Assembly (NCBI RefSeq): GCF_965638725.1 | Contig: NC_134949.1 | Coordinates: 41,072,151-41,136,150 of the forward strand | Source: Aptenodytes patagonicus | Taxonomy: Eukaryota > Chordata > Aves > Sphenisciformes > Spheniscidae | DNA: 64,000 bases | Direction: 5' to 3' | Part shown: in pieces, positions 33,867-45,640 of the stretch | How positions within the stretch are numbered: position 1 is the stretch's first letter | How the letters are laid out: every line of letters begins with the position of its first letter | Program-made: the position numbers and the translations under genes | The notes under the pieces: model-generated | Told to the model about the DNA's origin: nothing | The model's database searches: none | What the model saw: the letters and a program-made list of their open reading frames with translations, nothing else

Positions 33867-35580
33867 AAAGGTGTAGGTACAGGACTTCTCACACAAGAAA
33901 ATCCATAATCACAGGTTCCAGATGAGAGAGAGGAAAACAGAAAGGATGGAATACAGTAGTTACTTGCAGCAGCCTACCGCCAGTGAGAAGATGCATCTTC
34001 TGACTGCACCACAGCAAAGGATTCTCGGAGAAATAGTCTGCCAGAATTGAGCTTCAGTTGGTGTTTTACACTTTGCTGTGCCCTCTGTTAGAAAAACAAT
34101 GCTCAGTTTCACTGCCAGGCGCATTCAGCACATGGACTTCATACAGGGTGTCTCTCCTGTAGCCCTCTCCAAAGCTTCAGCTCTCTTTCTCACTGGAAGA
34201 TAGCCTCTATTTCCATCACAGTGTTCAGTACAATAATGCACTTGATTTAAGATTGATGAAAAATCACCCATGCAGAAAGTACCCTTTTAGCCAACAAGAT
34301 ATAACTGATACATGGATCATTTCTATTCAAAGGAGAACTAAAAAGCACAGATCAGGTGTATTCTTCAGTATAATCCTGTGTATTTATAAAGAATGTACAT
34401 AGAACCTGCTTTTGTTGAAAACAGTAAAAAGCTACAAGAACAGGAAGGTTTTCAAGACAGCCTTCCACACAGCCCTGTGCCTCAGCAGATGCATTTGCCA
34501 CCAGTTACCCAGGAAAGCCTCAACCTGCTGGGCCCTGCAAGCAGCTTGCGCTCGTGAGCACTGATCTCCACTGCCTCTGACAACCTTAATCCAAACCCGA
34601 TCTTGCCTCCCCCTTCTGTTCAGCCTGAAAGAATAACTAACATGCCAGTCAGTTTTACTGCCTGTACACAGAAGGCATGATTGACAGAAGCCAGCATCAC
34701 TTTCCAGCAAGACAGTATTTTTATAGTAACTTGCTGAAACTGCTTTTGTGCTAATAAAACTGGGAATTTAAAGAAAAGATACTCCTTAAGATTGTGTCTG
34801 CATTGATTTTTTACCTTGTCCCATTTCCTTTATTTACATCTGATAAAATAAAAAGGTTTACTCTATTTACCTCTGGAGAAAATAAAAACAATCTATTTTG
34901 TATGTGAATGTAATGCTGTTCAAGGAACGAGGCTTCTTGCTTCAAGAAATTTGATCTTTGTTCTCCTGGATGCACTCTCTGTTCTTTCCTCTATTCTTTC
35001 ACACGCAGCAAAGCATTAATAGTATCCGACAGAGAAAAAGGAAATTGCACTATGATGCCTTTTCACAAGCACTGTTTTTCTTGCCACTAAATGATCACTA
35101 GAGAGATGTTACGCTCCAGTAGTTTGGTTTGTGAGGATTGCTTTTAATTAAGGAATGATACGCAGTTATACAAGGCAGTTATCTAGTTAAGTGTATGAAA
35201 CACTACCAGACCCCTACAATCAAGGAACTCGACAGAAGAACGTTTTTCCTGTGCCTTTTTCATCGCCTGCTCTCGCATGTCTGTTTTAAAGCATTTTGTT
35301 ACGGACTGTTTTTTTGCAAACATTTAGATACTCATGTAACTCGGTTCACATGGACAGGGCCACTGAAGCTGGAACAAAGCCCGTGCTTGTCATGTTTATC
35401 ATCTGTCTGTTAGAGGCTTTGGCCTCCTGCTCACAGGGAGATGCTCGGTAGATACATTTGCTGCATTTGAAAGCCTTATTACGACATTTAAAAGCAAATT
35501 CATATGCGTGTATAAATCTTGCGTGGGTTTCCATCTCGACCGACGGTTTATTTCCAGATATGGCAAAGCTGTTTGTTACC
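33867..35580. other. Intergenic upstream of RAB21
   Basis: Unique AT-rich DNA that becomes GC-rich from about 35560. No gene or repeat recognised. Confidence 0.45.
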
Positions 35581-36216
35581 CTCCGGGGGCCCGGAGCGTC
35601 ACCCCCCTCAGCGGTCTGTCTCATCGCTCCCCCTCATTACGTGTTTTAGGGACAGGCGGGTATTTTTAGAAACTGCGCGGGGACAGACCTGAGGAGGAGC
35701 TCCCTCCCGCCCCACGGCCGACCTCCGCAGGCAGCTGCCTTCGCCCCAGCCGCCGCTCCGGCTGCCCTTTACGGGCAATGGAAAAATCCAGCCGCTGCCG
35801 GGAGGCGATTCACCCGCTCTCCCCCGGCCGCGCAGGCCGGCCTGCTCCTCAGTGAGGAGGTCGCCTCCCGCAGGGCCGGGCCCGGGCCGCCGGCGCCCGC
35901 AGAGCCGCCGGCAGGCACGCCGTCGGGCACATACGCTTACTCACACCGCTGCTCCCGCGCCCGTGCAGGCACCCACGCAGGAGCGAGCCCAGCCCAGGCC
36001 AGCCCGCCCGGCCCAGGCCGCCGCCCCGCCAGGCCCAGAGCAGCGGCCTGAGGAGGAAAGGCCGCCCCCGCCCCCACCCGGCTCCGGCGCGGGCCCCGCC
36101 CCCGCTCCGGCAGACTCCGCCCCTCCCCGCTCACCGCGCCCCTCTCCGCTTACCGCCCCCCTCCCTTCCGCGGCTCTTGGGCGGGGCCTCTCGCCGCCGC
36201 GGCGTCCACCCCTCCC

Positions 36217-36221
36217 ATTGG
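36217..36221 (-). promoter_or_regulatory. RAB21: Reversed CCAAT box (NF-Y type)
   Basis: ATTGG on the + strand within CCTCCCATTGGCAG, 36 bp before the CRE-like site. Confidence 0.5.
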
Positions 36222-36252
36222 CAGTGGGGGGTGCGCGTGACCGAGCGGCGCG

Positions 36253-36260
36253 TGACGTAG
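36253..36260 (+). promoter_or_regulatory. RAB21: CRE-like site TGACGTAG
   Basis: TGACGTAG within GCGTGACGTAGGAGG. One base from the full CRE palindrome. Together with the CCAAT box it marks the probable core promoter. Confidence 0.5.
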
Positions 36261-36424
36261 GAGGAAGAAGACGCCATTAGGGGGAACGGGGCCGTCTGCC
36301 GTGGGGAACGTTGTGGCTCTCGGCGTCCCTCCCCTCGCCCTCATCCCCGGGGCCTCGGCGGCGCTTTCCCCTCTCGCTCCCGCCTCGCGGGTTCCCATCC
36401 CGGTTGGGCGGAGGGGAGGGGGGG

Positions 36425-36472
36425 GTGGCGGCGGCGGCGGCGGTGGCGGTGGTGGCGGTGGTGGTGGTGGTG
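36425..36472 (+). repeat. RAB21: (GGY)n triplet repeat in RAB21 leader
   Basis: About 16 GGC/GGT triplets, directly after a G-rich stretch (GGGGAGGGGGGG), ending 71 bp before the RAB21 start codon. On the transcribed RNA this is G-rich and could fold into G-quadruplexes. Whether it is in the mRNA depends on the start site. Confidence 0.85.
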
Positions 36473-36498
36473 CCCCGCGGCCGCGGTGCGGGCCGTTG

Positions 36499-36504
36499 AT
36501 GTGA
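36499..36504 (+). other. RAB21: Start-stop upstream ORF (ATG TGA)
   Basis: ATG followed at once by TGA, 43 bases upstream of the RAB21 start. It is the only ATG between about 36300 and the main start. Its context is weak (T at -3, T at +4). Confidence 0.6.
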
Positions 36505-36543
36505 GGCGGCGGCGGCCCGGCTCGGCTCGGCGGCGGGGCGCGG

Positions 36544-36690
36544 ATGGCGGCGGGGGCCGGCGCGGCGGCCGGGGGCCGCAGCTTCTCCTTCAAGGTGGTG
36601 CTGCTCGGGGAGGGCTGCGTGGGGAAAACCTCCCTGGTGCTGCGCTACTGCGAGAACAAGTTCAACGACAAGCACATCACCACCCTGCAG
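36544..36690 (+). CDS. RAB21: RAB21 coding exon 1
   Basis: 49 codons: Ala/Gly-rich N terminus, [18 protein letters not shown] with the P-loop, and [13 protein letters not shown] with switch I. Donor GTGCGG at 36691. Open frames continuing past the donor are intronic. Confidence 0.98.
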
Positions 36691-39600
36691 GTGCGGGCCG
36701 GGCCGGGGGCGGGCGGGGAGCCCCTGCCCGGAGCTACCGGGCCAGGGCGAGGTGGGGGGGAGGTCCGCTGCTCTTCTCCCCTTCCCTTGCGCACCTCCTA
36801 GGATTGCTGGCCGGTGCCAGCCCGCCCCTGCGTCGCCCTGTGGCGCTTACCGGCCTGCCCCTTCCGCCCTGGGGCTTATGGAGTGTTGCTCCGCAAACCC
36901 GCACTAGGGTTTCGGTGCTTGCCGTCTTCTTCACTGCTTAACGGTGGCCGGAGTGACCACTGCCGCTCTCTAAATGGTGGCTGTCCCCCGCCGAGTTTGC
37001 TGGAAGCTAATTTTCTGGTTCTTTTTACGTCTCAGACTTAAGCTTTCAGTACTGAAAGGCCTCGTTTCTATTCTGAATGCTAACTGTTTGTATTTTCCAG
37101 TTATGTATATCAATGTATTTGAATCTTGGGAAGTATGATTTGAAAGTAATGTTATTGTAATCATTGGTAGTGGACTGGTGACTAAGTGTTTCATATGTGC
37201 TGCGTTTCTCTTAATTATAGTCGTCTTCATGTTCTCAAATCCTAACACTTGAACTACCCGAATACTACTTAAAGAGAACAGCTTGCACAAAATGGTTTGT
37301 GAGATTAAGGCTTATGACTTAATAACAGGAAAGATTCTTAAGGCTTGCTTGTCATGTTATCTCACTGAATTTTGGCCCGATTCTCAGTAGTGCTGTCTGC
37401 TAACTTACAAAGAACTAAAAAGTGATGTTCCACTTATGAAATATGACAGGGTGTCTGCTTGAAAGAAATGTTTTTTCATTACCTACTAGCGCTGAATGGC
37501 ATGCATGCCATGGTACAAAATGAAATGCTTATATTGTACATGGTCTCAGAAAACATGTTTAGACTGTATGTTGTGGGTTGTATGTTAAGTCTTTTGGGAT
37601 GTCTCTGCTTAACCTTTTTATTTGCAGTTAAGCCAGTTGCACAGCATCTTTCCTAGCAGTTGTGAGCATGTACATAAAAGTGTGGGTTTACCACTGTAAT
37701 GTATACTGCTCTTAATACTTTTTTTTTTTGTAAATAAAGAAACAAACCCTGCCACCACGTGGGCCACTGGTGGGTTTTGAACTACTTTTGAGATTGTGAA
37801 GTACAGAACTAGTAGTAGGTGATGCCAAAAAAGAGCCTTAGGGTAGTTGTGCGCTATTCCTGCGTGTTTAGGGGAAAATTCTTGTGGCTTGGGTATCTCA
37901 GAAGTATTTAATAGTGAAACTTTCCTTTAAAACCAAAGAAACACTAGAGATGCACTAGAAGCAATACAGTGAATGTTTTATAAGCAGATACTGTTGCTCT
38001 GTTTTTCCTATAAAGAGCTAAAAAGAACGTGTGTTAAACTTCATTATCCTCTGTTAACACTCTGCTGTTGGATGAATCTATTGGTAGGTTTACTAGGCAT
38101 GGTGTGGTATTTATGGCAAGCTGATTGTAGCTCTGATTGCCATAGAGGTAACCGATATTTGCTATGCTACAGAAATGACTAGTAGCTTGTAGGTGTCAGA
38201 GCTGCAGCTGAAGTGTAGCATTGAGCAAACAATCATTTAAAGTGCATCAAAATGATCATGTATAGCTGAATTCTCATATCCCATGAAGAAAGAGTAGAGC
38301 TGAGTAGTTTGTCATGTGATGCAGCTTGGTAGTTTTTTTGTTAATTATGTTCTTTAAATCTGTAGTGGAAAACCTAAGTTTAGAAGCAAAAAGTGAGTTG
38401 GAATACAGACTGGTCACAATTGTCATAAAATGGACCTTTTAAAGGCTCCAAAATGTTGACAGGAAAATGTGTCTAGATACTATGGCTTGAGAGCTTTCGG
38501 TTTTGGCTGTCTGGAGGGGTGTGTGTGTGCTTGTAGAGGAGTGGAAGCACGTGCTCACACTCAATGTTGAGATTTTTTCTCCACTGTGATTAGGTTTCTG
38601 GTTGCTACCTGTATCTTTTAACGGACTGCACTGTTTTTCAACTCATTTGCTTTTCTGTTCTAGGCCTCCTTAGCCACATATACATCTTATTGATTGTAAA
38701 ATACAGTGTCAGTTGCTGTTGAATCTTCATGTACATCATGTGCACTTGTGAAGTATTATCTTTATTACTCTTGTTTTCCTACACCTTACAGTTCTAGAAG
38801 AAAGTTTTAGTAAGTTCTTTCACTAGCAAATTAAAACATCCCTTAAAAATAAGTTAACAAGAAACTAGGATATCTGATTAAGCAATGAAGGGACATTTTT
38901 GCAAAACATCTTTTTTTTTTTAAGATTAAAGGTTTAATCTGATAAAGTGGCTTTGTTTCATGGCATCAGTTCAAAGTATTGCACCAAATTACTTTTGTTC
39001 CAATAAAGCCAAAATTAGATAATGCTTAGCTCCTGATTCAGCAAAGGAGCCACACTGATGAATCGTATGAAAAGATCACTAGATACTGAGATAAGAGGCT
39101 CTCCATCTGCAGTAATCTCTGACTTACAAAAAGAAAGTACTGTTTAGTGCTTTATTCCAATATATTGCAACAAAAAGGGTGGTGAGACTGTAGCCTTCTG
39201 GAAACTTTTTTTAGTGATGTTGGCTGGCGCTTCCTGCAGGGTGAGCTCAGTGATGGGGGAGAGCACAGGAAGTCTTTAAATTGGTCAGTGTGAATCTTTT
39301 ATCTAATGTATATTTATGCTTTCCTATCTGAATTCTAACACTTGAGTATTAGTCTATTGTGAAGTTAACCTGTGTACACCCAAACAGAAGAGTTTCTTTT
39401 GTGCTAGTAACAGAAGGCTTTTAGTGAAAGGGAGCTGTTTCTCTTCTCTCCATGTGCCCCTTCCCTAAGTGCTAGCTAGAGGGGAAATGGTGAACTGGAA
39501 CTTCCTTTGAGGTTAGGAGGCTGCTGAGATGTGTTGCTGTAGTTAAGTTAGCTTCAAGTCATGTACTTAAGATACTGATGACCTGCAAATTGAAATTAGG

Positions 39601-42600
39601 GTAGCTGCTGATTCACATAAGAAAACATTTATCTAGAACAATGTGAAAAAGCTGATGCAGGAAAGGTAGGGCTTTTTGCAAGCAATGAATACAATCTGTA
39701 ACCTGTTGTCAGACCTCGGGGGACAGTTAGACTTGGTTCCCATTGATTGAAATATTGAGGTCAGTGCTCTCATCTTGATAAAATAATTCTAAGCTATAAA
39801 TTGATATCAAGTGAACTGTGCTGGGATTACGCCAATAATAAACCTACTGTCAAACTGTTTTAAAAAAAATCGGGTAGACACTTTCTGTTAGTTAATTGCT
39901 CGAGACAAATACAACTTTTGTGTACTAGTCTCTCAAATGTGTGGAGGACTGCAAAATATCCAACCCAAGAGAGCCGCTGATGTGGTGCTAATCATGCTAT
40001 ACAGATCCTGATTGCTTTGCTGGACTTGCATAACCTGGAAAAGCTGTCTTGGCTGTCTAAGATAGCTGGGGGGTGGAGGGGGGAAAGACAATGCAAGGAG
40101 GTTCAGTGCTATGTGCAGTGTTCATATGCCTGGCTTGCCTCTGTTGAAGATGAAGCAGTCAAGGGGCAGGTGACATACACCTGCCTCTTAGTCAGTGACT
40201 TTCAAGAGAATCTTTTCCAGCTGGGTCTTCCTTGTGTTCTGCTCAGGCCCCTTTATCAGCTCCTAACAGGACCTGATGGACATGTAAAACTGAGCTATTA
40301 AAAGAAAGAAAATATTTTCTACAGACATATAAAGAGAATGGAATTTTAGCTCTTATAATTGCATTATCCTTTTCTTCTAAGTGTATAAGTATTCTTCAGA
40401 CCACTTATAAGACACTAGAGTCAAAATACCAAAATTAGTAGCTTATTTCAAAGAGCTGTTTGAGATTACTTATCTTTGAATTAACTGTGAACTTCAATTA
40501 ACTTAAAATGTTTTCAGAAGATAATGTAGTAGAATTCTTAGAGCAGCTTGTATGCTTATTCTGAGGCTTTTCTCATCCTGCCACTTGGTTTCCTTTTGTG
40601 TGTTAGCTGAGAAGCATATCACTGAGCTTTCAGGAACAGTGTCTGGAGGGGGGAAAAAAAAAAAACAAAACAAAAAACCCCCAAACAAACCACACCACTG
40701 CTTCAAAAAAGCCCCCAAAAACAGATGGGGAGAGTTATGGGCTCACGTAGCAAAAAAAGGGGAAAAGATACAGATAAGGAAACTTGCAAAATAGTGTTCT
40801 GAGACTTTTAGTGATAAACTATTTTATTTTGTTCTAGTGGCTCACTAATAGTGAACTACTTTGCCTGATTCCTGCAAATCAAAGATCCTGTTAGGCTGGC
40901 TCCTACCCAAACTTCATGTACTCTTGTGAAATGCTTCGAGTTCAGCTTAGACTTACCAGTATTGTGAATTCAGACTCTTTCCACACAACTCTTATCCTTC
41001 CCAAATCATTCAAAACAGCAGCAAAAAGATGTAGTAAATGATTGGCTTAAGCCAGATTTATTTAGAATAGACTCCTGGCAAACTGTAGTGAAATGACTAA
41101 CTGGCTTAGTATTGACTCAGCCTTCTGGCTTAAAGAGTATTTTGATCCAGAAATCTGTCTTCTATTGATTCAGATGTTTTTATTAGTAAATTAATCTGAA
41201 GTCAAATGAGACATTTGTGTGTAAAACTTAACTCTAATCTGTTTTGCTTTCCAGGCATCTTTTCTTACAAAGAAGCTAAATATTGGTGGGAAAAGAGTAA
41301 ACCTTGCAATATGGGTATGTTTACTTTCCTATTTTCCCTCCCCTACCTAAATAAAATATTTTCCCCAAAAATTACTTAGGTTTACTAGAACTCAAATGTT
41401 AGGCACTTCTTAATAAAGTAAAATTTCAAAGTATTTGGAGTTTCTTGAAGTATTGTTTGCTTTGTCTTAAATGCTAACAAGTGTATTAAATGCAGGATAC
41501 AGCTGGTCAAGAAAGATTTCATGCATTGGGGCCGATCTACTACAGGGATTCTAATGGCGCTATTCTAGTATATGATATAACAGATGAAGACTCTTTTCAA
41601 AAGGTACTGGACAGATTTTTACCTCTGAGATGTAAACTGATTGAAAGATAGTCTGATGTGAGTGTGTAAATGGGAATCTTCTGTTTTCAGCAATACATAT
41701 TACATCTGCAAATTTAGACCATATAATGGAAGTATATGCCTTATTAGTATTCTTTTGAAGGCTAACTTTTTCAGTCTACTGAAGTTCTAGCAGGGTTATT
41801 CAAAGAACACCAGAGAATTAGATGTGTGAGTTACCTGTGACAGGCTATAAACATAAACCAGTACTGTTGTTACAGTATCCAATACTGATCTCTACTGTAT
41901 AAACCAAATTACTAAAAGGTATTAAGTGACGTGACCTTTCACAGATCCGAGAACTCTGAAATTGCAATACATGGTAGTGGAAACATTACTTTCTCAGTGA
42001 TAATAGATATTTGGACTTCAGATCCTCATCAAAACCTGAAATTTGATGGCTAATTATTTTACAGCGGTATTAGTTGAGCGGGGGGGGTTTTTTCCAACCC
42101 TGTGTCAAATCAGTGCTATCACTCTATAGGATGTTCTAGCTGAAAACTGGTGACACTCTTTCCTAAGTGAGTTTGTCTCCGATTAGCTTGTGGCAAAACC
42201 AGTAAGACTTCTGTGTAGAGGAGTAAGGAATTGTGGTTGTATGGGCAAGGCTTGGGTTAGCAGTGATAGAAGTAGTATAAGGGTATAGTTCCACAACAGC
42301 TTAAGTAATTTAAATAGTCTGATGCAGGGCAAGTAAAGCACTCGTGCTGGCAGTTAAACTCTTGCCCCTCCTCTGCAGAATTGTGAAGGCTTGTGAGTAC
42401 TACTCCAACTTGTGCCTTTTCATGCTGAGCCCTACTTACTAAAATTCTGTGATAGTAAAACACTTAAATTCTCAGAAAGAAGAAGGAAGGTTAATTTGCA
42501 GATGTTATTGCATAACTACCTTTGTATCATGTATCCTAACTATTTTTAGGTTCTTGAAGTGATTGCCTCTCTTCACAACTTAAATTCCCTTAAAATAGCA

Positions 42601-45600
42601 GTCCCTAAGTCAATGCAGTGATCATACAACTTCAAAGCATGACAACAGAATTAATAACAGATACCTTACCATCAGCTGACTCGACACTCTTGTCCCATCT
42701 GTTCTCTCAGGAAACAAACATCTGTTATTATCTAACCTGAACAACTCAGTTCAGGTACCTCTACCTTTAAAGTACCATTTGTGATCTGTCAGTAAGTGCC
42801 TGTTGATAAAAGATCTCATGCCTGACCTAAAGTGGCCAATGCAGTGAACTTGTTCTTTGGAGTGAGGCTAACACAAGTGTGGTGAGTTATATTTCTGGAG
42901 TAATTGAACCATTTTATCTAAGTCATTTGCTCTTAATTTCAACTGCAAACTAAAACCTGCTGAACAAGAGCCATGCGTAGCTCTCTAAAGAATATCTTGT
43001 CCATCTATGTTGCTCTCAACATGTTTGTTTCAAGTCTAGAGTAAGCAGTTAATGAAGGAAATGGGTTAGTTCTGCAGTGCCGAAGCTAGTAGTGTATCAA
43101 GTGAAAATAAACTTACCTCTGTTCTTTTTGCAGGTAAAAAACTGGGTTAAGGAATTAAGAAAAATGTTGGGAAATGAAATCTGTTTATGTATAGTAGGTA
43201 AGTCGTCTTTAACATGTGATTCTAATGACTGAATCAGAAGTGTTTCTTTTGATCAATAGCATCTTCCAAACACTGCTTTGACAGCTTGTACATGTGAAGA
43301 GGTAAAGCTTATGTTAATTTTACATTTAAAATTCAGTTGGAGCTAGTTCCAGTAGATCACATTGAGGAAAATAAGAGTTAGTTTCAAAAAAAACAAGCTG
43401 TTTAATGATATACCATGTCAGAAGTGCATCGTACAGACACCTGCAGACTGTAGTTTAACAAAGAGATAAACCTCAAATGTGTATTATCTTTCTTGCAAGT
43501 ACTCAAATGTCATGTTTTTTACTGTTCTCAGTGGCATAGACTGGATGCTTGTCTGTTTTCTTAATCAAGTGCTTGGGGGGTGGAATGAGTCTTAAAGCTT
43601 GGATATTTCAATGCAAGCAATGCTACAAATGCTGGGTTTAGATTTAAAATCGGATCTAGTGATTAAAACACTTTCATGAGGATAGATGTATGGATATTCT
43701 ACAAAAACTACCTCTGCAGCACAGATAAGCTGCTAATAAACCACAAAAGAAAAGCAGAAGGCTGAGTCGGTGGCTTATATGGAGGTATTTAGCTATCCTT
43801 ATCTACAGAAGTAGAACTTCACCTTCGTTGCCTGTAAATGCTTGAGTGAAAGGGGATTCTTAAATCATATCATTGTGCTCCAAATTGAGACCTGTGTAAG
43901 AGTTGGTCTTTACTGGGACAGCTTGTAAGAAAATGATGGGGTATGATGATTACATGACTGCTTTCCTTTGGATAATTTTGGAGTACAAAGACTTGAAAGA
44001 TTAACTTGTTTCCAACAGGTAACAAAATAGACTTGGAAAAAGAGAGACATGTTTCAGTGCAAGAAGCAGAAACGTAAGTCACACCAATTATTAATAGAAA
44101 CAGTCATTGCAGAATTATGCTGGAGTAATAAACTTGTGATGCTGTTAACAACTGGCAGGCATAAACCAGCAGTGCCTAGCTGGCTGCTGTGTTAACGTGT
44201 TCTGTTAGTATCTGAGTTCTGGAATGTCCTTACTGACCAAAGTGTAACTTGGAGTTGTACATGATTAAAGTCAACATTTGCAGTTTAAATGCACTTCTAG
44301 ACATTAGATTTTCTTTAACAGTGTTTTTCATTCATCATGACAGTTTTAACCACATAATTCCCTTTTTACATTGACTCAGCATGTGTAGATTAACTCCAAA
44401 CTCAGAATAAAACCTCTTGTGATCATCTTTTTGCTTTATGTAAAGTGGCTTAGAAAGATTGAGTCCTTTAGTACAATGAAGTTCTGTATTTGCACTCCTA
44501 CAGGTATGCTGAATCTGTTGGAGCAAAACATTATCATACTTCAGCTAAACAGAACAAAGGAATTGAAGAACTGTTTCTTGACCTTTGTAAAAGTAGGTAT
44601 TATCTAGTCTGTTGGTAAAGAGCTCATTCACAAAATGCTCAAGGCTTCAGAATGCTTAGAACCATATAGAAAAGCCTTAATGTAAACTCTTACTAAGAAC
44701 TGACTTCATCTGAGTCTACTTCAAGCCACTTGCATATTGTAACAGCTATGGAAGCTTGATGTATGGATGCTTACAATATTGCAAATTCATGCTGTACTCC
44801 AAAAATGTCTTGTCATTTGTTGGAGCACTGACTGCTGTTTCACTCAGCATGCATAAATAGTAACCTCAAATCAAACTTCATGTGACTGGTCTCACTGTTG
44901 CCTGCTTCAAGCCCTTTGTTCCAACTTCTTTCAAAACTCTTCTCAAACGATGTAAATAACAAATCATAAACTTGAAGTTGTAATGATGCAGATTTTACAC
45001 AGCAGTCTAAGCAAATGGTAAAGATCACGGAATGTAGGATAAAAATGTTGCAACACAGGGAAGTTGTCCTATTCATTGTGTTTTTATGATACAAGGATTT
45101 AAGCAAAACTTCACCTGTGTGTCTGAAGAGTAGGTTGGGGTTTTTTTTGGGGGGGTGAGGTGGTATGTGTGGTGTATGGGGTTTCTTGTTTGTTTTCTCT
45201 TTTGACAGAATGTTCTTCATATGGGTGGGTAAGTCTAGCTTTTGAAGTCACTAACTCCAGAACATTTGAGCATCTGAGGTCTCCCTTAGTCAATAGGAGC
45301 TGCTGGATTTTTGGTGCTTTGGGAAGATTTAAGTATGTTCTCACAGCTATGCCATGTGATACCCGAGTACTTACTTGTGTGTAATAAATAGGAGAACCAG
45401 TCTTGCTGAACTTTGTGCATGTAACTCAAATAGATTAAGATCTCAAAGTCTTGTGTAAAAATGCAGTGGAATCTAATCTAATACATTTCTTCCTTTACAG
45501 GAATGATAGAAACTGCTCAAGTGGATGAAAGAGCAAGAGGCAATGGTTCCAGTCAGTCAGGAATAGCAAGGCGAGGTGTACAGATCATTGATGATGAGCC

Positions 45601-45640
45601 ACAAGTACAGAGCAGTGGAGGGTGCTGTTCTTCTGGATAA
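36544..45640 (+). CDS. RAB21: RAB21 small GTPase, complete (7 coding exons)
   Basis: Rab-family GTPase of early endosomes that controls integrin and other cargo traffic. Exons 36544-36690, 41255-41314, 41496-41603, 43134-43197, 44019-44073, 44504-44592 and 45501-45640 join in frame to 220 residues plus TAA (663 bp); human RAB21 is 225, the difference lying mainly in the Ala/Gly-rich N terminus. Visible motifs: P-loop GEGCVGKT (22-29), switch I Thr in HITTLQ (44-49), WDTAGQE (69-75, catalytic Gln 74), NKID (128-131), TSAK (157-160) and the C-terminal CCSSG, where both Cys are expected to be geranylgeranylated. All introns are GT-AG. The start ATG at 36544 is chosen because it opens the family N terminus and has G at +4. 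No defects are present. Lies between TMEM19 and TBC1D15 on the same strand, as in other vertebrates. Confidence 0.98.
36691..41254 (+). other. RAB21: RAB21 intron 1
   Basis: 4.6 kb, starting in the CpG island and turning AT-rich after about 36960. No repeat family or exon recognised; a run of A with CAAAAC units lies near 40648-40690. Confidence 0.7.
41255..41314 (+). CDS. RAB21: RAB21 coding exon 2
   Basis: 20 codons, [20 protein letters not shown], with acceptor TGCTTTCCAG and donor GTATGT. Includes the strands between switch I and WDTAGQE. Confidence 0.98.
41496..41603 (+). CDS. RAB21: RAB21 coding exon 3
   Basis: 36 codons starting [16 protein letters not shown] (switch II) and ending [10 protein letters not shown]. 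Acceptor AAATGCAG, donor GTACTG. Intron 2 before it is only 181 bp. Confidence 0.98.
41604..43133 (+). other. RAB21: RAB21 intron 3
   Basis: 1.5 kb unique sequence, no repeat or exon recognised. Ends in a strong acceptor TTCTTTTTGCAG. Confidence 0.7.
43134..43197 (+). CDS. RAB21: RAB21 coding exon 4
   Basis: Encodes [21 protein letters not shown] plus the first base of the Gly before NKID. Donor GTAAGT. Confidence 0.98.
43198..44018 (+). other. RAB21: RAB21 intron 4
   Basis: 0.8 kb, nothing recognised. Confidence 0.7.
44019..44073 (+). CDS. RAB21: RAB21 coding exon 5
   Basis: Encodes [18 protein letters not shown] and two bases of the next Thr codon. Carries the guanine-specificity motif NKID. 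Donor GTAAGT. Confidence 0.98.
44074..44503 (+). other. RAB21: RAB21 intron 5
   Basis: 430 bp, nothing recognised. Confidence 0.7.
44504..44592 (+). CDS. RAB21: RAB21 coding exon 6
   Basis: Encodes [19 protein letters not shown] and [10 protein letters not shown], with the TSAK base-binding motif. Acceptor CACTCCTACAG, donor GTAGGT. Confidence 0.98.
44593..45500 (+). other. RAB21: RAB21 intron 6
   Basis: 0.9 kb. Opposite-strand open frames at 44840-45344 are low-complexity (His/Pro/Lys) and not genes. Confidence 0.7.
45501..45640 (+). CDS. RAB21: RAB21 coding exon 7 with prenylation tail
   Basis: Encodes [20 protein letters not shown], the hypervariable region, ending in CCSSG and TAA. Acceptor TTCCTTTACAG. 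Confidence 0.98.

Larger units (their letters stand above)
35580..36960 (+). promoter_or_regulatory. RAB21: CpG island and promoter of RAB21
   Basis: About 1.4 kb of very GC- and CpG-rich sequence covering the first RAB21 exon, with many GC boxes (GGGGCGGGGCC-like), a reversed CCAAT box at 36217 and a CRE-like site at 36253. No TATA box is seen. This is the pattern of a broadly expressed gene. The transcription start cannot be fixed from sequence; it probably lies between 36260 and 36420. The long open frames on both strands here are GC artefacts. Confidence 0.85.

Noticed and set aside
35852-36280. 142-codon + strand frame upstream of RAB21
   Set aside because: Pro/Ala/Arg-rich translation of promoter DNA; lies across the CCAAT and CRE sites and has no homology I recognise.
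44840-45344. Minus-strand frames in RAB21 intron 6
   Set aside because: Low-complexity (His, Pro, Lys) translation of a G/T-rich intron stretch near 45130-45180.
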